Positions 1-9,258 of a stretch of 64,000 nt of DNA are shown here, piece by piece. Under the pieces are notes generated by a model. That model had not been told where the DNA came from. It worked only from the letters and a program-made list of their open reading frames with translations, and made no database searches. The DNA lies in contig CAYONT010000005.1 in the NCBI GenBank assembly GCA_964405405.1, forward strand, positions 33,809 to 97,808, read 5' to 3'. The translations under genes and the position numbers were made by a program. The DNA is from CAMCYM01 sp964405405. Lineage in GTDB: Bacteria; Bacteroidota; Bacteroidia; Flavobacteriales_D; Sanyastnellaceae. The stretch's first letter is position 1. Every line of letters begins with the position of its first letter.

Positions 1-389
1 CTGTGGATGCGCCCCGCATTCCAAGCCCAAACCTGGGGTGAAATCACGTGAAACGTCCGGATGCCGGACTGTTTGGCCACCCGAGCGATGCGCAGGTTGA
101 ACCCCGGAAAATCGATCCCCAGCCAGAGATCCGGTTCAAAGGCTTGCATCTCTTCGGCACAACGTGCCAGATTGCGCCGGATGGTTCCCAGGTTCCGGAT
201 GACCTCCCAGAACCCCATGTAGGCGAGCTCCCGGTAATGCCGGGTGACCACCACGCCGGCGGCCTCCATGTGCTCGCCTCCCCAGCCCTGCATCACCCAC
301 TCGGGGTCTTGGGCGTGGAGGGCGGAGGCAATTTGGCCTCCATACAAATCCCCAGAGGCCTCCCCGGCCACCAGAAAAAGACGCTTCAA
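1..389 (-). CDS. lpxB: Lipid-A-disaccharide synthase, N-terminal part (runs off the window)
   Basis: LpxB condenses UDP-diacylglucosamine with lipid X to make the lipid A disaccharide at the cytoplasmic face of the inner membrane. The reading frame begins MKRLFLVAGEASGD, which is the family's N-terminal signature (AGEASGD), and continues through a GGEHMEAAGV-type segment, LGIDFPGFNLRIA and ISPQVWAWNAGRI, all in the order expected for LpxB. About 129 residues are present; the rest lies before base 1. The only plausible start is a TTG at 389-387 that overlaps the TGA of the preceding gene (TTGA, bases 389-386), so translation is probably coupled. It is the last visible gene of a pepD-surE-membrane protein-lpxB operon. 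The identification is seen directly in the translated minus strand; the non-ATG start is inferred from the lack of an alternative. Confidence 0.93.
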   Translation of the reverse strand, partial: MKRLFLVAGEASGDLYGGQIASALHAQDPEWVMQGWGGEHMEAAGVVVTRHYRELAYMGFWEVIRNLGTIRRNLARCAEEMQAFEPDLWLGIDFPGFNLRIARVAKQSGIRTFHVISPQVWAWNAGRIH

Positions 390-718
390 GAGCCGAGGTT
401 TTTGAACTGCAACCAAACCACCACGGGCACGCTGATGAGGACCACAAGCAACACGCCCCGTGCCCATTGCAGCCGATTGTAGCGAAGCAAGATGTAGAAT
501 ACCAACACATTGAACAGAATGCTCAAGGTGAGGATGCTGTCCTGGTACATTTGCCCCCGGAGGAACACATCTTCCACAAAAAACCGGTAGGGCATGTCGT
601 TCACGGTGCACCACCAAACGGTGAGGATGGATAGGCCCACGCCAGTGCCCAATAGCCCCATCAGGACGCCGGTGAGCACCCCAATGGCAGGGGAGGCAAG
701 GAATCCAGGTGACTTCAT
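386..718 (-). CDS. Small membrane protein between surE and lpxB
   Basis: A 110-residue protein with three hydrophobic stretches, at about residues 10-36, 62-80 and 84-104, separated by short charged loops, so probably an integral inner-membrane protein. I recognise no catalytic motif or named family. Its ATG (718-716) overlaps the surE stop by four bases (ATGA) and its TGA overlaps the TTG start of lpxB, so it is embedded in the operon and almost certainly translated. A position between surE and lpxB suggests a role at the envelope, but that is inference from context only. Confidence 0.8.
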   Translation of the reverse strand: MKSPGFLASPAIGVLTGVLMGLLGTGVGLSILTVWWCTVNDMPYRFFVEDVFLRGQMYQDSILTLSILFNVLVFYILLRYNRLQWARGVLLVVLISVPVVVWLQFKNLGS

Positions 719-1491
719 GCGAAATCCCAGGTGTTGAGCGCCGCGATGGCGTGGTGAGCTGTCAGGTCAAACTGGGTGGGTACCACGCTGACGTAGCCCT
801 GGGCCAGCGCCCATTCGTCGGTGTCTTGCCCTTGGTCGGGGGTGCTGAACCGCCCCGTCATCCAATAGTACTTGGCCCCGCCGGGGTTTTCCCTTTCGAT
901 GAAGGCATCCTCCCAATAACCCGCCGCTTGCCGGCACACCCGGATGCCTGCGATCTGCGCCAATGGAAGCTTGGGGATGTTGACATTCAAGCAGGTACCC
1001 GTGGGCAATCCCTGGGACAGCACCTGACGTGCGACCCGGCGTGCGACGTCCCGGGAGGCAGAGAAATCCGCTCCGCGGGCGTGGTCATGCAGGCTGAATC
1101 CGACCGAGGGTATGCCTTCCACAGCACCTTCGACCGCCGCACTCATGGTGCCGCTGTAGATGACGTTGATCGAGCTGTTGCTTCCGTGGTTGATTCCGCT
1201 CACCAGCAAATCGGGTTTCCGGTGCAGGATTTTGTAGATCGCCAGCTTGACGCAGTCCACGGGGGTTCCGCTTGTGGAAAAAGCCCGCACGCCTTCCACC
1301 GGAAAGTCCACTTCCTCCATGCGCAGGATGTTCCCAATGGTAACCGCGTGCCCCATGCCCGATTGCGGGCTGTCAGGCGCCACGACCCAAACCTCGCCCA
1401 ACCGGGACATCTCGGTGGCCAAGGCCAAGATGCCCGGCGCAGTGATGCCGTCGTCATTCGTCACCAAGATGAGGGGGCGGTTCTCAACCAT
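715..1491 (-). CDS. surE: 5'-nucleotidase SurE (survival protein)
   Basis: SurE is a metal-dependent phosphatase of nucleoside 5'- and 3'-monophosphates, acting in the cytoplasm. The 258-residue product starts MVENRPLILVTNDDG; the Asp-Asp pair in TNDDG (residues 13-14) and the SGINHGSN segment followed by YSGTMSAAVEG are the conserved metal and phosphate sites. A longer in-frame reading from base 1569 exists, but its extra 26 residues overlap pepD and look unlike SurE, so I place the start at 1491, where the gene overlaps the pepD stop by eight bases. The C-terminus carries the usual long beta-hairpin extension region. It is the second gene of the pepD operon. Confidence 0.95.
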   Translation of the reverse strand: MVENRPLILVTNDDGITAPGILALATEMSRLGEVWVVAPDSPQSGMGHAVTIGNILRMEEVDFPVEGVRAFSTSGTPVDCVKLAIYKILHRKPDLLVSGINHGSNSSINVIYSGTMSAAVEGAVEGIPSVGFSLHDHARGADFSASRDVARRVARQVLSQGLPTGTCLNVNIPKLPLAQIAGIRVCRQAAGYWEDAFIERENPGGAKYYWMTGRFSTPDQGQDTDEWALAQGYVSVVPTQFDLTAHHAIAALNTWDFA

Positions 1492-2956
1492 GGCGCGCAG
1501 GGATGTGTTGCAGGATGTCCAGCAGGTAGCCCCAGAATTTCTGAACGGATGACACCTGCACACATTCATCGGGGCTGTGGGCGCCCCGGATGTTGGGGCC
1601 GAAGCTCACCATGTCCAGGCCCGGATAGTTTGTGCCCAAGATGCCACATTCCAGTCCGGCATGACAGGCCTGCACCCGCGGTGAGGCCTGGTAACGCCGC
1701 TCGTAGATGTCGCGCAGCAAGGCGACAATGGGCGAGTCCGGCCGAGGTTCCCAACCCGGGTAGCTCCCGGAGGTTTCGGTCGAAAGGCCGGCGAGCCCAG
1801 CCGCCGCAGCGATGGTCCGAACCAAATCGTGTTTCTCAGATTGGACACTGCTGCGCGTGAGACATTGCAGCACCACCTCGCCGTTGCCCAGCTGAACACG
1901 CGCGAGGTTGTTCGACGTTTGGACCAGACCCGGCATGGCAGGACTCATGCGGTGGATGCCGACGGGAACCGCGGCAATCGCCATCAGCAGGGCCTCTTGC
2001 ACCTCCTCAGGCAGGACCTCCGTCGCAGCTTCTGCCGGGAGGTCGGTGATGCTGTAGGCCAAACCCCCATCCGTCCGGGCGTACTCCGCGGCAATCTCCT
2101 CCCAGGACGCCCGAACCGCCGATTCCCATGCGTCCCGGTCCGCCGGATCCAGCACCAAAACCGCGCGCGACTCCCGGGGCAGGGCATTGCGCAACCCACC
2201 GCCTTCGATGGTGGCCACGCGGAAGTCAAACAGCTCCCCCGTGACCAGCAGCAAGCGGTTCATCACTTTGTTCGCGTTCGCAATGCCTTTGTGGATGTCC
2301 ATGCCCGAATGGCCCCCGCTGCCCCCAAACACGGCGAGCGCAACCCGCTGGGCGTCGTCTGCCACCGGCTCCGGGGTATAGGTTCCGCGCGCGGTGACAT
2401 CGATGCCCCCTGCGCATCCGATGGACAGTTCGTCGTCATCCTCCGTGTCGAGGTTCAGCAAAATGGTCCCCCGCAGCCAACCGCCTTGCAGGCCCAGCGC
2501 CCCCGTCATCCCGGTTTCTTCGTCGATGGTGAACAGGGCTTCGAGCGCGGGGTGCGGGATGTCGGTCGAAGCGAGGAGGGCGAGGATCGCTGCCACCCCG
2601 ATGCCATTGTCCGCACCGAGGGTGGTTCCCTCCGCCCGAACCCAGTCCCCGTCCACCCGCATGCGAATTCCCTCCCTGTCGAAGTCAAATCCCGTCCCCT
2701 CGTTTTGCTGGCATACCATGTCCACATGGGACTGGAGCACGACGGTCTGGCGGTCCTCCATGCCGGGGGTGGCGGGTTTGCGCACCAGCACATTGCCCAC
2801 TGCGTCGCGTTCGGCCTCCAGACCCAGCGAAGCCGTCACGGACAGGATCCACGCCACCACTTGTTCCTCCTTTTTCGAGGGACGGGGGATGGCATTCAGC
2901 TGGGCAAACGCTTGCCACAGCGGTTGGGGTTCGAGGTGGGCAACGGGTGATTCCAT
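1484..2956 (-). CDS. pepD: Cytosol non-specific dipeptidase (M20 aminoacyl-histidine dipeptidase)
   Basis: A 490-residue M20-family metallopeptidase that hydrolyses dipeptides such as Xaa-His in the cytoplasm. Expected zinc ligands and catalytic residues are visible: H77 and D79 in LQSHVDM, D116 in GADNGIG, and E146-E147 in DEETGM. The length matches PepD (about 485 residues). The start at 2956 is supported by a TAACTTCG box four bases upstream on the minus strand. It heads the operon running to lpxB. A peptidase leading envelope genes probably reflects genome compactness rather than a shared pathway. Confidence 0.95.
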   Translation of the reverse strand: MESPVAHLEPQPLWQAFAQLNAIPRPSKKEEQVVAWILSVTASLGLEAERDAVGNVLVRKPATPGMEDRQTVVLQSHVDMVCQQNEGTGFDFDREGIRMRVDGDWVRAEGTTLGADNGIGVAAILALLASTDIPHPALEALFTIDEETGMTGALGLQGGWLRGTILLNLDTEDDDELSIGCAGGIDVTARGTYTPEPVADDAQRVALAVFGGSGGHSGMDIHKGIANANKVMNRLLLVTGELFDFRVATIEGGGLRNALPRESRAVLVLDPADRDAWESAVRASWEEIAAEYARTDGGLAYSITDLPAEAATEVLPEEVQEALLMAIAAVPVGIHRMSPAMPGLVQTSNNLARVQLGNGEVVLQCLTRSSVQSEKHDLVRTIAAAAGLAGLSTETSGSYPGWEPRPDSPIVALLRDIYERRYQASPRVQACHAGLECGILGTNYPGLDMVSFGPNIRGAHSPDECVQVSSVQKFWGYLLDILQHIPARHG

Positions 2957-2960
2957 GCTG

Positions 2961-2968
2961 CGAAGTTA
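2961..2968 (-). promoter_or_regulatory. Putative -7 box of pepD (TAACTTCG, 4 bases before ATG)
   Basis: Resembles the Bacteroidota -7 element TAnnTTTG with C for T at the seventh base. The same TAACTTCG-N4-ATG arrangement precedes the GH13 gene at 7824. I see no convincing -33 TTTG. Implies a leaderless or near-leaderless transcript. Confidence 0.5.
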
Positions 2969-3061
2969 GGGCTTGCCCACAGGACTTTGCATGCGCGAAA
3001 CCCGCGGCAGCCTGTGGATAAAATAGGCGTTTGGGGAACGGTTTGGCCTACGCAATGGGGC

Positions 3062-3069
3062 TAATTTGC
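3062..3069 (+). promoter_or_regulatory. Putative -7 box of parE (TAATTTGC, 7 bases before ATG)
   Basis: A weaker TAnnTTTG match located seven bases before the parE start. The same spacing is found at prfC, the E1 gene and the dehydrogenase at 43551. Confidence 0.35.
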
Positions 3070-3076
3070 GTGCGAT

Positions 3077-4927
3077 ATGTTGGAACAGCAAGCGGCCCAT
3101 TCGTATACCGAGGACAACATCCGATCGCTCGACTGGAAAGAGCACATCCGGATGCGCCCTGGGATGTACATCGGAAAGTTGGGGGATGGACAATCCGCCG
3201 ACGACGGGATCTACGTGTTGCTCAAAGAGGTGGTGGACAACAGCATCGACGAGCACGCGATGGGACACGGCAAGGCCATCCGCATCGCCGTTCGAGACGG
3301 GGAGGTAAAGGTCCGGGATTTCGGCCGGGGCATCCCCTTGGGCAAGGTGATCGACTGTGTGTCGAAAATCAACACGGGAGGCAAGTACGATTCCCGTGCA
3401 TTCCAGAAGTCCGTGGGTCTCAATGGCGTGGGTACCAAGGCGGTGAATGCGCTTTCGGAGTCGTTTACGGTGGAGAGTTTCCGCGATGGCCAGGCCAAAC
3501 GCGCCGATTTCCACCAAGGCAATCTCCTCGAAGACCATCCGCTCGAGGCGACGGAGGAGCGCAACGGAACCCAGATCACTTTTCGCCCAGACACCAGCGT
3601 GTTCCGGGGATACCGGTACCGAACGGAATTCGTGGAGAAGTTGCTCTGGAATTACGCGTACCTGAACACGGGCCTCACCCTCTATTTGAACGGTGAGAAA
3701 TTCAAAAGTGAGGAGGGGCTCAAGGACTTGCTTTCTTCGGAATTGGATGGTTCTGAACGGTATCCGGTCATCCACTTGAAGGGGGATGACATCGAGGTGG
3801 CGATCACGCACACCGAGGCTTACGGAGAGGACTACCAGAGCTTTGTGAACGGTCAGTACACCCCGCAAGGGGGGACGCACCAAGGGGCTTTCCGCGAGGC
3901 TTATGTTCGGGTCATTCGGGAATTTTTCGGGAAGGATTTCGATGCGTCTGATGTGCGCAGCGGCATCACGGCAGCCCTCGCGGTTCGGGTGGAGGAGCCG
4001 GTTTTCGAGTCGCAGACAAAAACCAAGCTCGGTTCGACGGAGATGGGGCCGGGTCGTGCCTCGCTCAAGAGTTTCGTTTTCGACTTCCTGAAGCGGGAAC
4101 TGGACAACTACTTGCACCGAAATCCCGAGACGGCGCAGGCATTGCAGCAGCGCATCTTGCAGTCAGAACGGGAGCGGAAAGAGTTGGCAGGCATCAAGAA
4201 ATTGGCCCGTGAACGTGCCAAGAAGTCCGCCGTGCACAACCGCAAGCTGCGCGATTGCAGGCTCCATCTGGGAGAGAAAAGCGATCGCAACGAGGAATCT
4301 ACGCTGTTCATCACGGAGGGAGATTCGGCTTCGGGTTCCATCACCAAAGCCCGGGATGTGCAAACCCAAGCGGTGTTCAGCTTGAAGGGAAAGCCGCTCA
4401 ATTGCCATTCCCTGACCAAGAAGGTGGTGTATGAGAACGAGGAGTTCAACCTGTTGCAGGCGGCTCTGGACATCGAGGACGGCTTGGAGAACCTGCGCTA
4501 CAACCGGGTCGTAATCGCCACAGATGCGGATGTGGATGGCATGCACATTCGGCTGCTGTTGATTACGTTTTTCTTGCAGTTTTTCCCGGAATTGGTTCGC
4601 AGGGGACATCTGTATGTGCTCCAAACGCCCCTGTTCCGCGTGCGAAACCGCAAGGAGACGATTTACTGCTACAGCGAGACGGAGAAGCAAGAGGCCATCG
4701 AAAAGTTGGGGTCCAAGCCAGAAATCACCCGATTCAAAGGGTTGGGCGAAATCAGTCCGGATGAGTTTCGGCATTTCATCGGTGAAGACATGCGTTTGGA
4801 CCCGGTGGTCATCGGAAAGGAAACGAGCATCCAAGAGTTGCTGGAATTTTTCATGGGGAAGAACTCGCCGGAGCGGCAGCAGTTCATCATCGAGAATCTG
4901 CGGGTTGAAAAGGACATGGTGGAATGA
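3077..4927 (+). CDS. parE: DNA topoisomerase IV subunit B
   Basis: ATPase subunit of a type IIA topoisomerase that decatenates and relaxes DNA. The 616-residue product has the GHKL ATPase signature EVVDNSIDE (E51 catalytic base, N55 Mg-binding), the GLNGVGTKAVNALS ATP-lid region, then the TOPRIM motifs FITEGDSASGS and ATDADVDGMHIR. The length and direct linkage to a subunit A gene by ATGA overlap fit ParE; in Bacteroidota gyrA and gyrB are usually apart while parE-parC are paired. The assignment as topoisomerase IV rather than gyrase therefore rests on context and length, with gyrase B as the alternative. Confidence 0.92.
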   Translation: MLEQQAAHSYTEDNIRSLDWKEHIRMRPGMYIGKLGDGQSADDGIYVLLKEVVDNSIDEHAMGHGKAIRIAVRDGEVKVRDFGRGIPLGKVIDCVSKINTGGKYDSRAFQKSVGLNGVGTKAVNALSESFTVESFRDGQAKRADFHQGNLLEDHPLEATEERNGTQITFRPDTSVFRGYRYRTEFVEKLLWNYAYLNTGLTLYLNGEKFKSEEGLKDLLSSELDGSERYPVIHLKGDDIEVAITHTEAYGEDYQSFVNGQYTPQGGTHQGAFREAYVRVIREFFGKDFDASDVRSGITAALAVRVEEPVFESQTKTKLGSTEMGPGRASLKSFVFDFLKRELDNYLHRNPETAQALQQRILQSERERKELAGIKKLARERAKKSAVHNRKLRDCRLHLGEKSDRNEESTLFITEGDSASGSITKARDVQTQAVFSLKGKPLNCHSLTKKVVYENEEFNLLQAALDIEDGLENLRYNRVVIATDADVDGMHIRLLLITFFLQFFPELVRRGHLYVLQTPLFRVRNRKETIYCYSETEKQEAIEKLGSKPEITRFKGLGEISPDEFRHFIGEDMRLDPVVIGKETSIQELLEFFMGKNSPERQQFIIENLRVEKDMVE

Positions 4928-7770
4928 TGGAGCACATGGACGAAGAAGAGCCCACCGGTGCTTTTGATCCGGAAGGGGCGGAGCATACGGAAGGCATGGA
5001 GCGGGTCATCAAGGTCCGCGGGATGTACAATGACTACTTCTTGGACTATGCTTCCTATGTCATCTTGGAGCGGGCGGTTCCACACCAACGGGATGGATTG
5101 AAGCCGGTGCAGCGCCGCATTTTGCACAGTTTGGACGAGATGGACGATGGCCGTTTCCACAAGGTGGCGAACGTCATCGGCAACACCATGAAGTACCACC
5201 CGCATGGGGATGCCAGCATTGGGGATGCGTTGGTCCAAATCGGCCAAAAGGATCTCATGTTGGATTGCCAGGGGAACTGGGGGAACATCCACACAGGGGA
5301 CCGGGCGGCGGCACCGCGGTACATTGAGGTTCGGTTGAGCAAGTTTGCCAAGGAGGTGGCCTTCAATCCCAAGACCACGAACTGGTTGCAGAGCTACGAC
5401 GGCCGGAACCGAGAGCCCGAAACACTGCCCATGAAGTTCCCGCTCTTGTTGGCGCAAGGGGTGGAGGGGATTGCGGTGGGTTTGGCCTGCAAAACGTTGC
5501 CGCACAACTTCATCGAGCTCATCGATGCAAGCATTGCAGCCCTGCTGAACAAATCGTTTGTGCTCTACCCCGATTTTCCCACGGGTGGGATGGCGGATGT
5601 GGAGCATTACAACGATGGGTTGCGTGGCGGACGGGTGCGGGTTCGAGCAAAGATTGAGAAGGAGGACAACAAAACCCTGATTGTTAGGGAGTTGCCATTC
5701 GGTGTGACCACCGGAACGTTGATTGAGAGCATTCTGAAGGCAAACGACCGAGGGAAAATCAAGATCCGGAAGGTCGAGGACAATACGGCAGAGCACGTGG
5801 AGGTGGTCATTCACCTGGCGAACCAAGTTTCTCCGGACAAGACCATCGATGCATTGTATGCCTTCACGGACTGCGAGGTGAGCTTGTCACCCAACTCCAC
5901 GGTCATCTTGGATGACAAGCCGCATTTCTTGGGAGTCAGCGAGTTGCTTCGCATTTCGGCAGACGCGACGCGCGAGTTGCTCCGACGAGAGCTGGAGATC
6001 GAGTTGGGGGAGCTGCAGGAGAAATGGCATTTTGCTTCTCTCGAAAAGATCTTCATCGAGAACCGGATTTACCGGGACATCGAGGAGTGTGAAACGTGGG
6101 AGGAAATTTTGCAGACCATCCATGCGGGCCTGTTGCCGCACATCGGGCATCTCCTGCGGCCGGTGACGGATGACGATGTGACGCGCTTGACGGAGATTCG
6201 GATCAAGCGCATCTCCCGTTTCGACGGTTTCAAGGCGGATCAGTTCATGCTGGGGTTGGAGGGCGACATCGCGCAGGTAAAGCACCACCTGGAGCACCTG
6301 ACAGAGTATGCGGTCGAATGGTTCCGCATGCTCAAGAAGAAATACGGAGAGGGCCGGGAGCGAAAAACCCAGTTGCGCGCCTTTGAATCCATCGATCGCG
6401 CAGAAGTTGCGGTCGCCAATGCAAAACTCTATGCAAACAAGGAAGAGGGTTTTGTGGGCATAGGCCTCAAACGGGGTGAAGGTGAGTTCATTGGAGATTG
6501 TAGCGACCTGGACGATGTGGTGGTTATCCGGCACGATGGGGTGATGCAGGTGAGCAAGGTGACTGCGAAGTCGTTCTTCGGCAAAAACTTGCTTTACGTT
6601 GGGGTCTGGAAACGCGGGGACGATCGTTGTGTCTACAATTGCATCTACCTGGATGGCGAAACAGGTCGCAGTTTTGCCAAGCGTTTCAATGTGACGTCCA
6701 TCACGCGGGACCGAGAGTACCCCATCACGAAGGGGACGCCGAAGTCGCGCATCCTGTACCTCAGTGCGAACCCGAACGGCGAGGCCGAGGTCGTTACGGT
6801 ACACCTCCGCCCGAGTCCCCGTCTCAAGAAGCTGCGCTTGGACTTGGATTTCGCCGAGCTCGCGGTGCGGGGCCGATCCTCCGCGGGCAACCTGGTCACC
6901 AAGTTCCCCGTTCGCAAGATCGAATTGAGCGAGGCCGGGGTTTCGACCCTCGGGGCCAGGAAGGTCTGGTATGACGAAACCGTTCGCCGACTGAACGCCG
7001 ACGGACGCGGTCGCTTTCTGGGCGACTTCCGCGCAGACGACCGAATCTTGGTTCTGCTGGCGACGGGCGAGTACCTCTTCACAGGCTTCGACCTGAGTAC
7101 CCACTTCGATGAGCGCATGCTGCATTTGGAGAAGTTTGTACCTACCCGGGTGGTCTCGGTGGCTTACTTCGAAGGAGAAAAGGGGGATTGGTATGCCAAA
7201 CGCTTCCTCCCAGAACCCACGTTGAAACCTTTCCGCTTCATCGGCGAACACGAGCAATCTCGGTTGGGTGTGGTGTCCATGGCCTATCACCCCCACATCC
7301 GACTTCGTTTCAACCGTCGCTTCAAGGAAACCCGGGACCGAGAGGATGAGGTCGTTGATTTGGGGACCTTTATCATGGTGAAGGGGGTGCGTGCTTTGGG
7401 CAATCGTCTTTCGACCTACCCGCTGACCGAGGTCACCTTGGAGCCGTTGGATGAGGCCAAGGAAGCTGCTGCGGCCGAAGCAGCCGCCGCAGAAGCCGCC
7501 GCAGAAGCTGCGGCAAAAGCCACCTCAGGAGCGTCCTCGTCGACGCAGACCGAATTCCCTGATGGAGTTTCCCCGAGAACGGTTTCACAACATCAAGAAG
7601 CCTCAGAACCGGTGACCTTGCCTTTGGAGCCCACGGAGCCCGCAGGACATGCTGCCCCCCCTGCACCTGCTGTGCCGAACCCATCGCTCTCGGGCCAAGG
7701 AGAGCGAGGCACCAGCCCGTTCAAGAAGCGCAAACCAGGGCCGCCCCCGGAACAACCCACCCTGTTTTGA
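4924..7770 (+). CDS. parC: DNA topoisomerase IV subunit A with disordered C-terminal tail
   Basis: Breakage-reunion subunit partnering ParE. QRDGLKPVQRRIL (from about residue 55) and the catalytic tyrosine Y133 in RAAAPRYIEVRL are visible, followed by a coiled-coil gate and a beta-pinwheel-like C-terminal domain. From about residue 844 to the end (948) the protein becomes low complexity: an Ala/Glu-rich run, then a Pro/Ser-rich stretch, a basic KKRK cluster, and the terminal residues EQPTLF. QPTLF resembles a sliding-clamp-binding pentapeptide (QxxLF). The start ATG overlaps the parE TGA (4924-4927); a second ATG follows immediately at 4927. Co-expressed with parE. Confidence 0.93.
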   Translation: MMEHMDEEEPTGAFDPEGAEHTEGMERVIKVRGMYNDYFLDYASYVILERAVPHQRDGLKPVQRRILHSLDEMDDGRFHKVANVIGNTMKYHPHGDASIGDALVQIGQKDLMLDCQGNWGNIHTGDRAAAPRYIEVRLSKFAKEVAFNPKTTNWLQSYDGRNREPETLPMKFPLLLAQGVEGIAVGLACKTLPHNFIELIDASIAALLNKSFVLYPDFPTGGMADVEHYNDGLRGGRVRVRAKIEKEDNKTLIVRELPFGVTTGTLIESILKANDRGKIKIRKVEDNTAEHVEVVIHLANQVSPDKTIDALYAFTDCEVSLSPNSTVILDDKPHFLGVSELLRISADATRELLRRELEIELGELQEKWHFASLEKIFIENRIYRDIEECETWEEILQTIHAGLLPHIGHLLRPVTDDDVTRLTEIRIKRISRFDGFKADQFMLGLEGDIAQVKHHLEHLTEYAVEWFRMLKKKYGEGRERKTQLRAFESIDRAEVAVANAKLYANKEEGFVGIGLKRGEGEFIGDCSDLDDVVVIRHDGVMQVSKVTAKSFFGKNLLYVGVWKRGDDRCVYNCIYLDGETGRSFAKRFNVTSITRDREYPITKGTPKSRILYLSANPNGEAEVVTVHLRPSPRLKKLRLDLDFAELAVRGRSSAGNLVTKFPVRKIELSEAGVSTLGARKVWYDETVRRLNADGRGRFLGDFRADDRILVLLATGEYLFTGFDLSTHFDERMLHLEKFVPTRVVSVAYFEGEKGDWYAKRFLPEPTLKPFRFIGEHEQSRLGVVSMAYHPHIRLRFNRRFKETRDREDEVVDLGTFIMVKGVRALGNRLSTYPLTEVTLEPLDEAKEAAAAEAAAAEAAAEAAAKATSGASSSTQTEFPDGVSPRTVSQHQEASEPVTLPLEPTEPAGHAAPPAPAVPNPSLSGQGERGTSPFKKRKPGPPPEQPTLF

Positions 7771-7778
7771 ATGAGACA

Positions 7779-7795
7779 GGTGTACAAAATACACC
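7779..7795. promoter_or_regulatory. Perfect 6-5-6 inverted repeat GGTGTA-caaaa-TACACC
   Basis: Lies between the parC stop and the GH13 gene, 17 bases before the GH13 -7-like box. It has no following T-run, so it is a poor terminator; it could be an operator for the GH13 gene. Function is not shown by the sequence. Confidence 0.35.
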
Positions 7796-7811
7796 AACCT
7801 ACAAACTTGCG

Positions 7812-7819
7812 TAACTTCG
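7812..7819 (+). promoter_or_regulatory. Putative -7 box of the GH13 operon (TAACTTCG, 4 bases before ATG)
   Basis: Identical in sequence and spacing to the pepD element on the opposite strand at 2961-2968, which argues against chance. Confidence 0.5.
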
Positions 7820-7823
7820 GAAC

Positions 7824-9257
7824 ATGAAAAGGTTACAAATCCATGGCTTGGCTTGGGGACTCGGGTGGATGATCCTGATGTCTTGTGGAGACGCCACCGA
7901 GCCCACCAGTGTTGCTGAGGAGTTGGGCTCTGGCAATTGGGGCGAATTGGTTCATCCCGAATGGTCGAAGAATGCCACCATTTACGAGGTCAATGTCCGG
8001 CAGCACACCCCTGAAGGAACCTTCGCCGCATTGAAAGCTGACCTTCCCCGCATCCGTGATCTTGGGGTGGACATCTTGTGGTTGATGCCCATTCATCCCA
8101 TCGGTGAGGTGAACCGCAAGGGGGGTGAGAACAAGAACAATTACCGCGTGGAACCGGGCAGTTCGAGTCTGGGATCGCCCTACAGTGTACAAGACTACAC
8201 TGCGGTCAATCCGGACATGGGGACCTTGGAGGATTTGCGGGCACTCGTCAAGGAAGCTCACCGATTGGGCATGCGGGTCATCATCGACTGGGTGGCGAAC
8301 CACACGGCTTTCGACAGCCGCTGGACCCGGGAACATCCTCAGTTTTTCCTGCGGGATTCCCTAGGACAGTTGCAGCCCCCCTTGGGGACTGATTGGTGGG
8401 ACGTCACGCAGTTGGATTGGGCGAAGGGACGAGAGAACGGGTTGTACATGGCCATGAAGGATGCCATGGCTTTCTGGTTGCGTGAAGCTGACATCGACGG
8501 ATTTCGATGCGATGTTGCGGAGAAGGTGCCGGTGGATTTTTGGGAAGAAGTCCGGGTGGAATTGGAGAAGATCAAACCGGATGTATTCATGTTGGCGGAG
8601 GCTGAAGTACCCGAGCACCACCGCAGGGCGTTTGACATGAGTTATGGCTGGCATGCGCACCACCTCTTCAACGAGGTGGCCCGCGGGAACTACCCATTGG
8701 ATTCTCTAAGGTCCTATTTGGTAAGAGAGCGGGAACGCTTCCCATTGGGGGCATACCGGATGCTTTTTGTAACGAACCACGACGAGAATGCCTGGAACGG
8801 CACCACTTCGGAACGAATGGGCAAGAGTGCTGAGGTGTTGACGGTTTTGGCAGGCACTTGGTTTGGCATGCCCTTGATTTATTCAGGCCAAGAGGCAGGC
8901 GAAACGAAACGTCTGCAGTTCTTCGAGAAGGACAGTGTGGACTGGGGCACATATGGAACATCGGAGCTCCACCGTTCACTGCACGAGCTCATCGGTCGTG
9001 AAGAGGCCATGTGGATGGGGGAGTGGGGGGCTTGGCCAGTGGAATGGCCCACGGAGTTTCCCCAGGATGTATATGCCTTCAGCCGAAAGAAGGGGGAAAG
9101 TGAAGTTCGTGTGGCCTTGAATTTTTCCGACAAACCGCGTAAGGTGCAAATGAATTTGGCTTCCGAGGGTTTCATTTCGGTGGCAGGCGCTGAAGCTGCA
9201 GACGAGAATCTGCTGCCGCCTTTCGGATGGGGGGTTTGGGCCAAGAAGAGAAATTGA
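7824..9257 (+). CDS. GH13 alpha-amylase-family lipoprotein
   Basis: A 477-residue glycoside hydrolase family 13 enzyme acting on alpha-glucans or maltodextrins. Residues 1-21 form a lipoprotein signal ending LMSC (C21 lipidated), so the enzyme is probably anchored in the periplasm or outer membrane. The (beta/alpha)8 barrel shows DWVANH (156-160), the nucleophile D230 in IDGFRCD, the acid/base E259 in FMLAEAE, and the H319-D320 pair in VTNHDE. No carbohydrate-binding module or SusE/F-like partner is visible, and no SusC/SusD pair adjoins it. Stop and the mgsA start are one base apart, so the two are probably co-transcribed. The exact substrate cannot be read from the sequence. Confidence 0.93.
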   Translation: MKRLQIHGLAWGLGWMILMSCGDATEPTSVAEELGSGNWGELVHPEWSKNATIYEVNVRQHTPEGTFAALKADLPRIRDLGVDILWLMPIHPIGEVNRKGGENKNNYRVEPGSSSLGSPYSVQDYTAVNPDMGTLEDLRALVKEAHRLGMRVIIDWVANHTAFDSRWTREHPQFFLRDSLGQLQPPLGTDWWDVTQLDWAKGRENGLYMAMKDAMAFWLREADIDGFRCDVAEKVPVDFWEEVRVELEKIKPDVFMLAEAEVPEHHRRAFDMSYGWHAHHLFNEVARGNYPLDSLRSYLVRERERFPLGAYRMLFVTNHDENAWNGTTSERMGKSAEVLTVLAGTWFGMPLIYSGQEAGETKRLQFFEKDSVDWGTYGTSELHRSLHELIGREEAMWMGEWGAWPVEWPTEFPQDVYAFSRKKGESEVRVALNFSDKPRKVQMNLASEGFISVAGAEAADENLLPPFGWGVWAKKRN

Positions 9258-9258
9258 A

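Noticed and set aside
3031..3696. Out-of-frame readings within parE
   Set aside because: Rich in Arg, Pro and Gly, without motifs, and wholly inside a clear gene.
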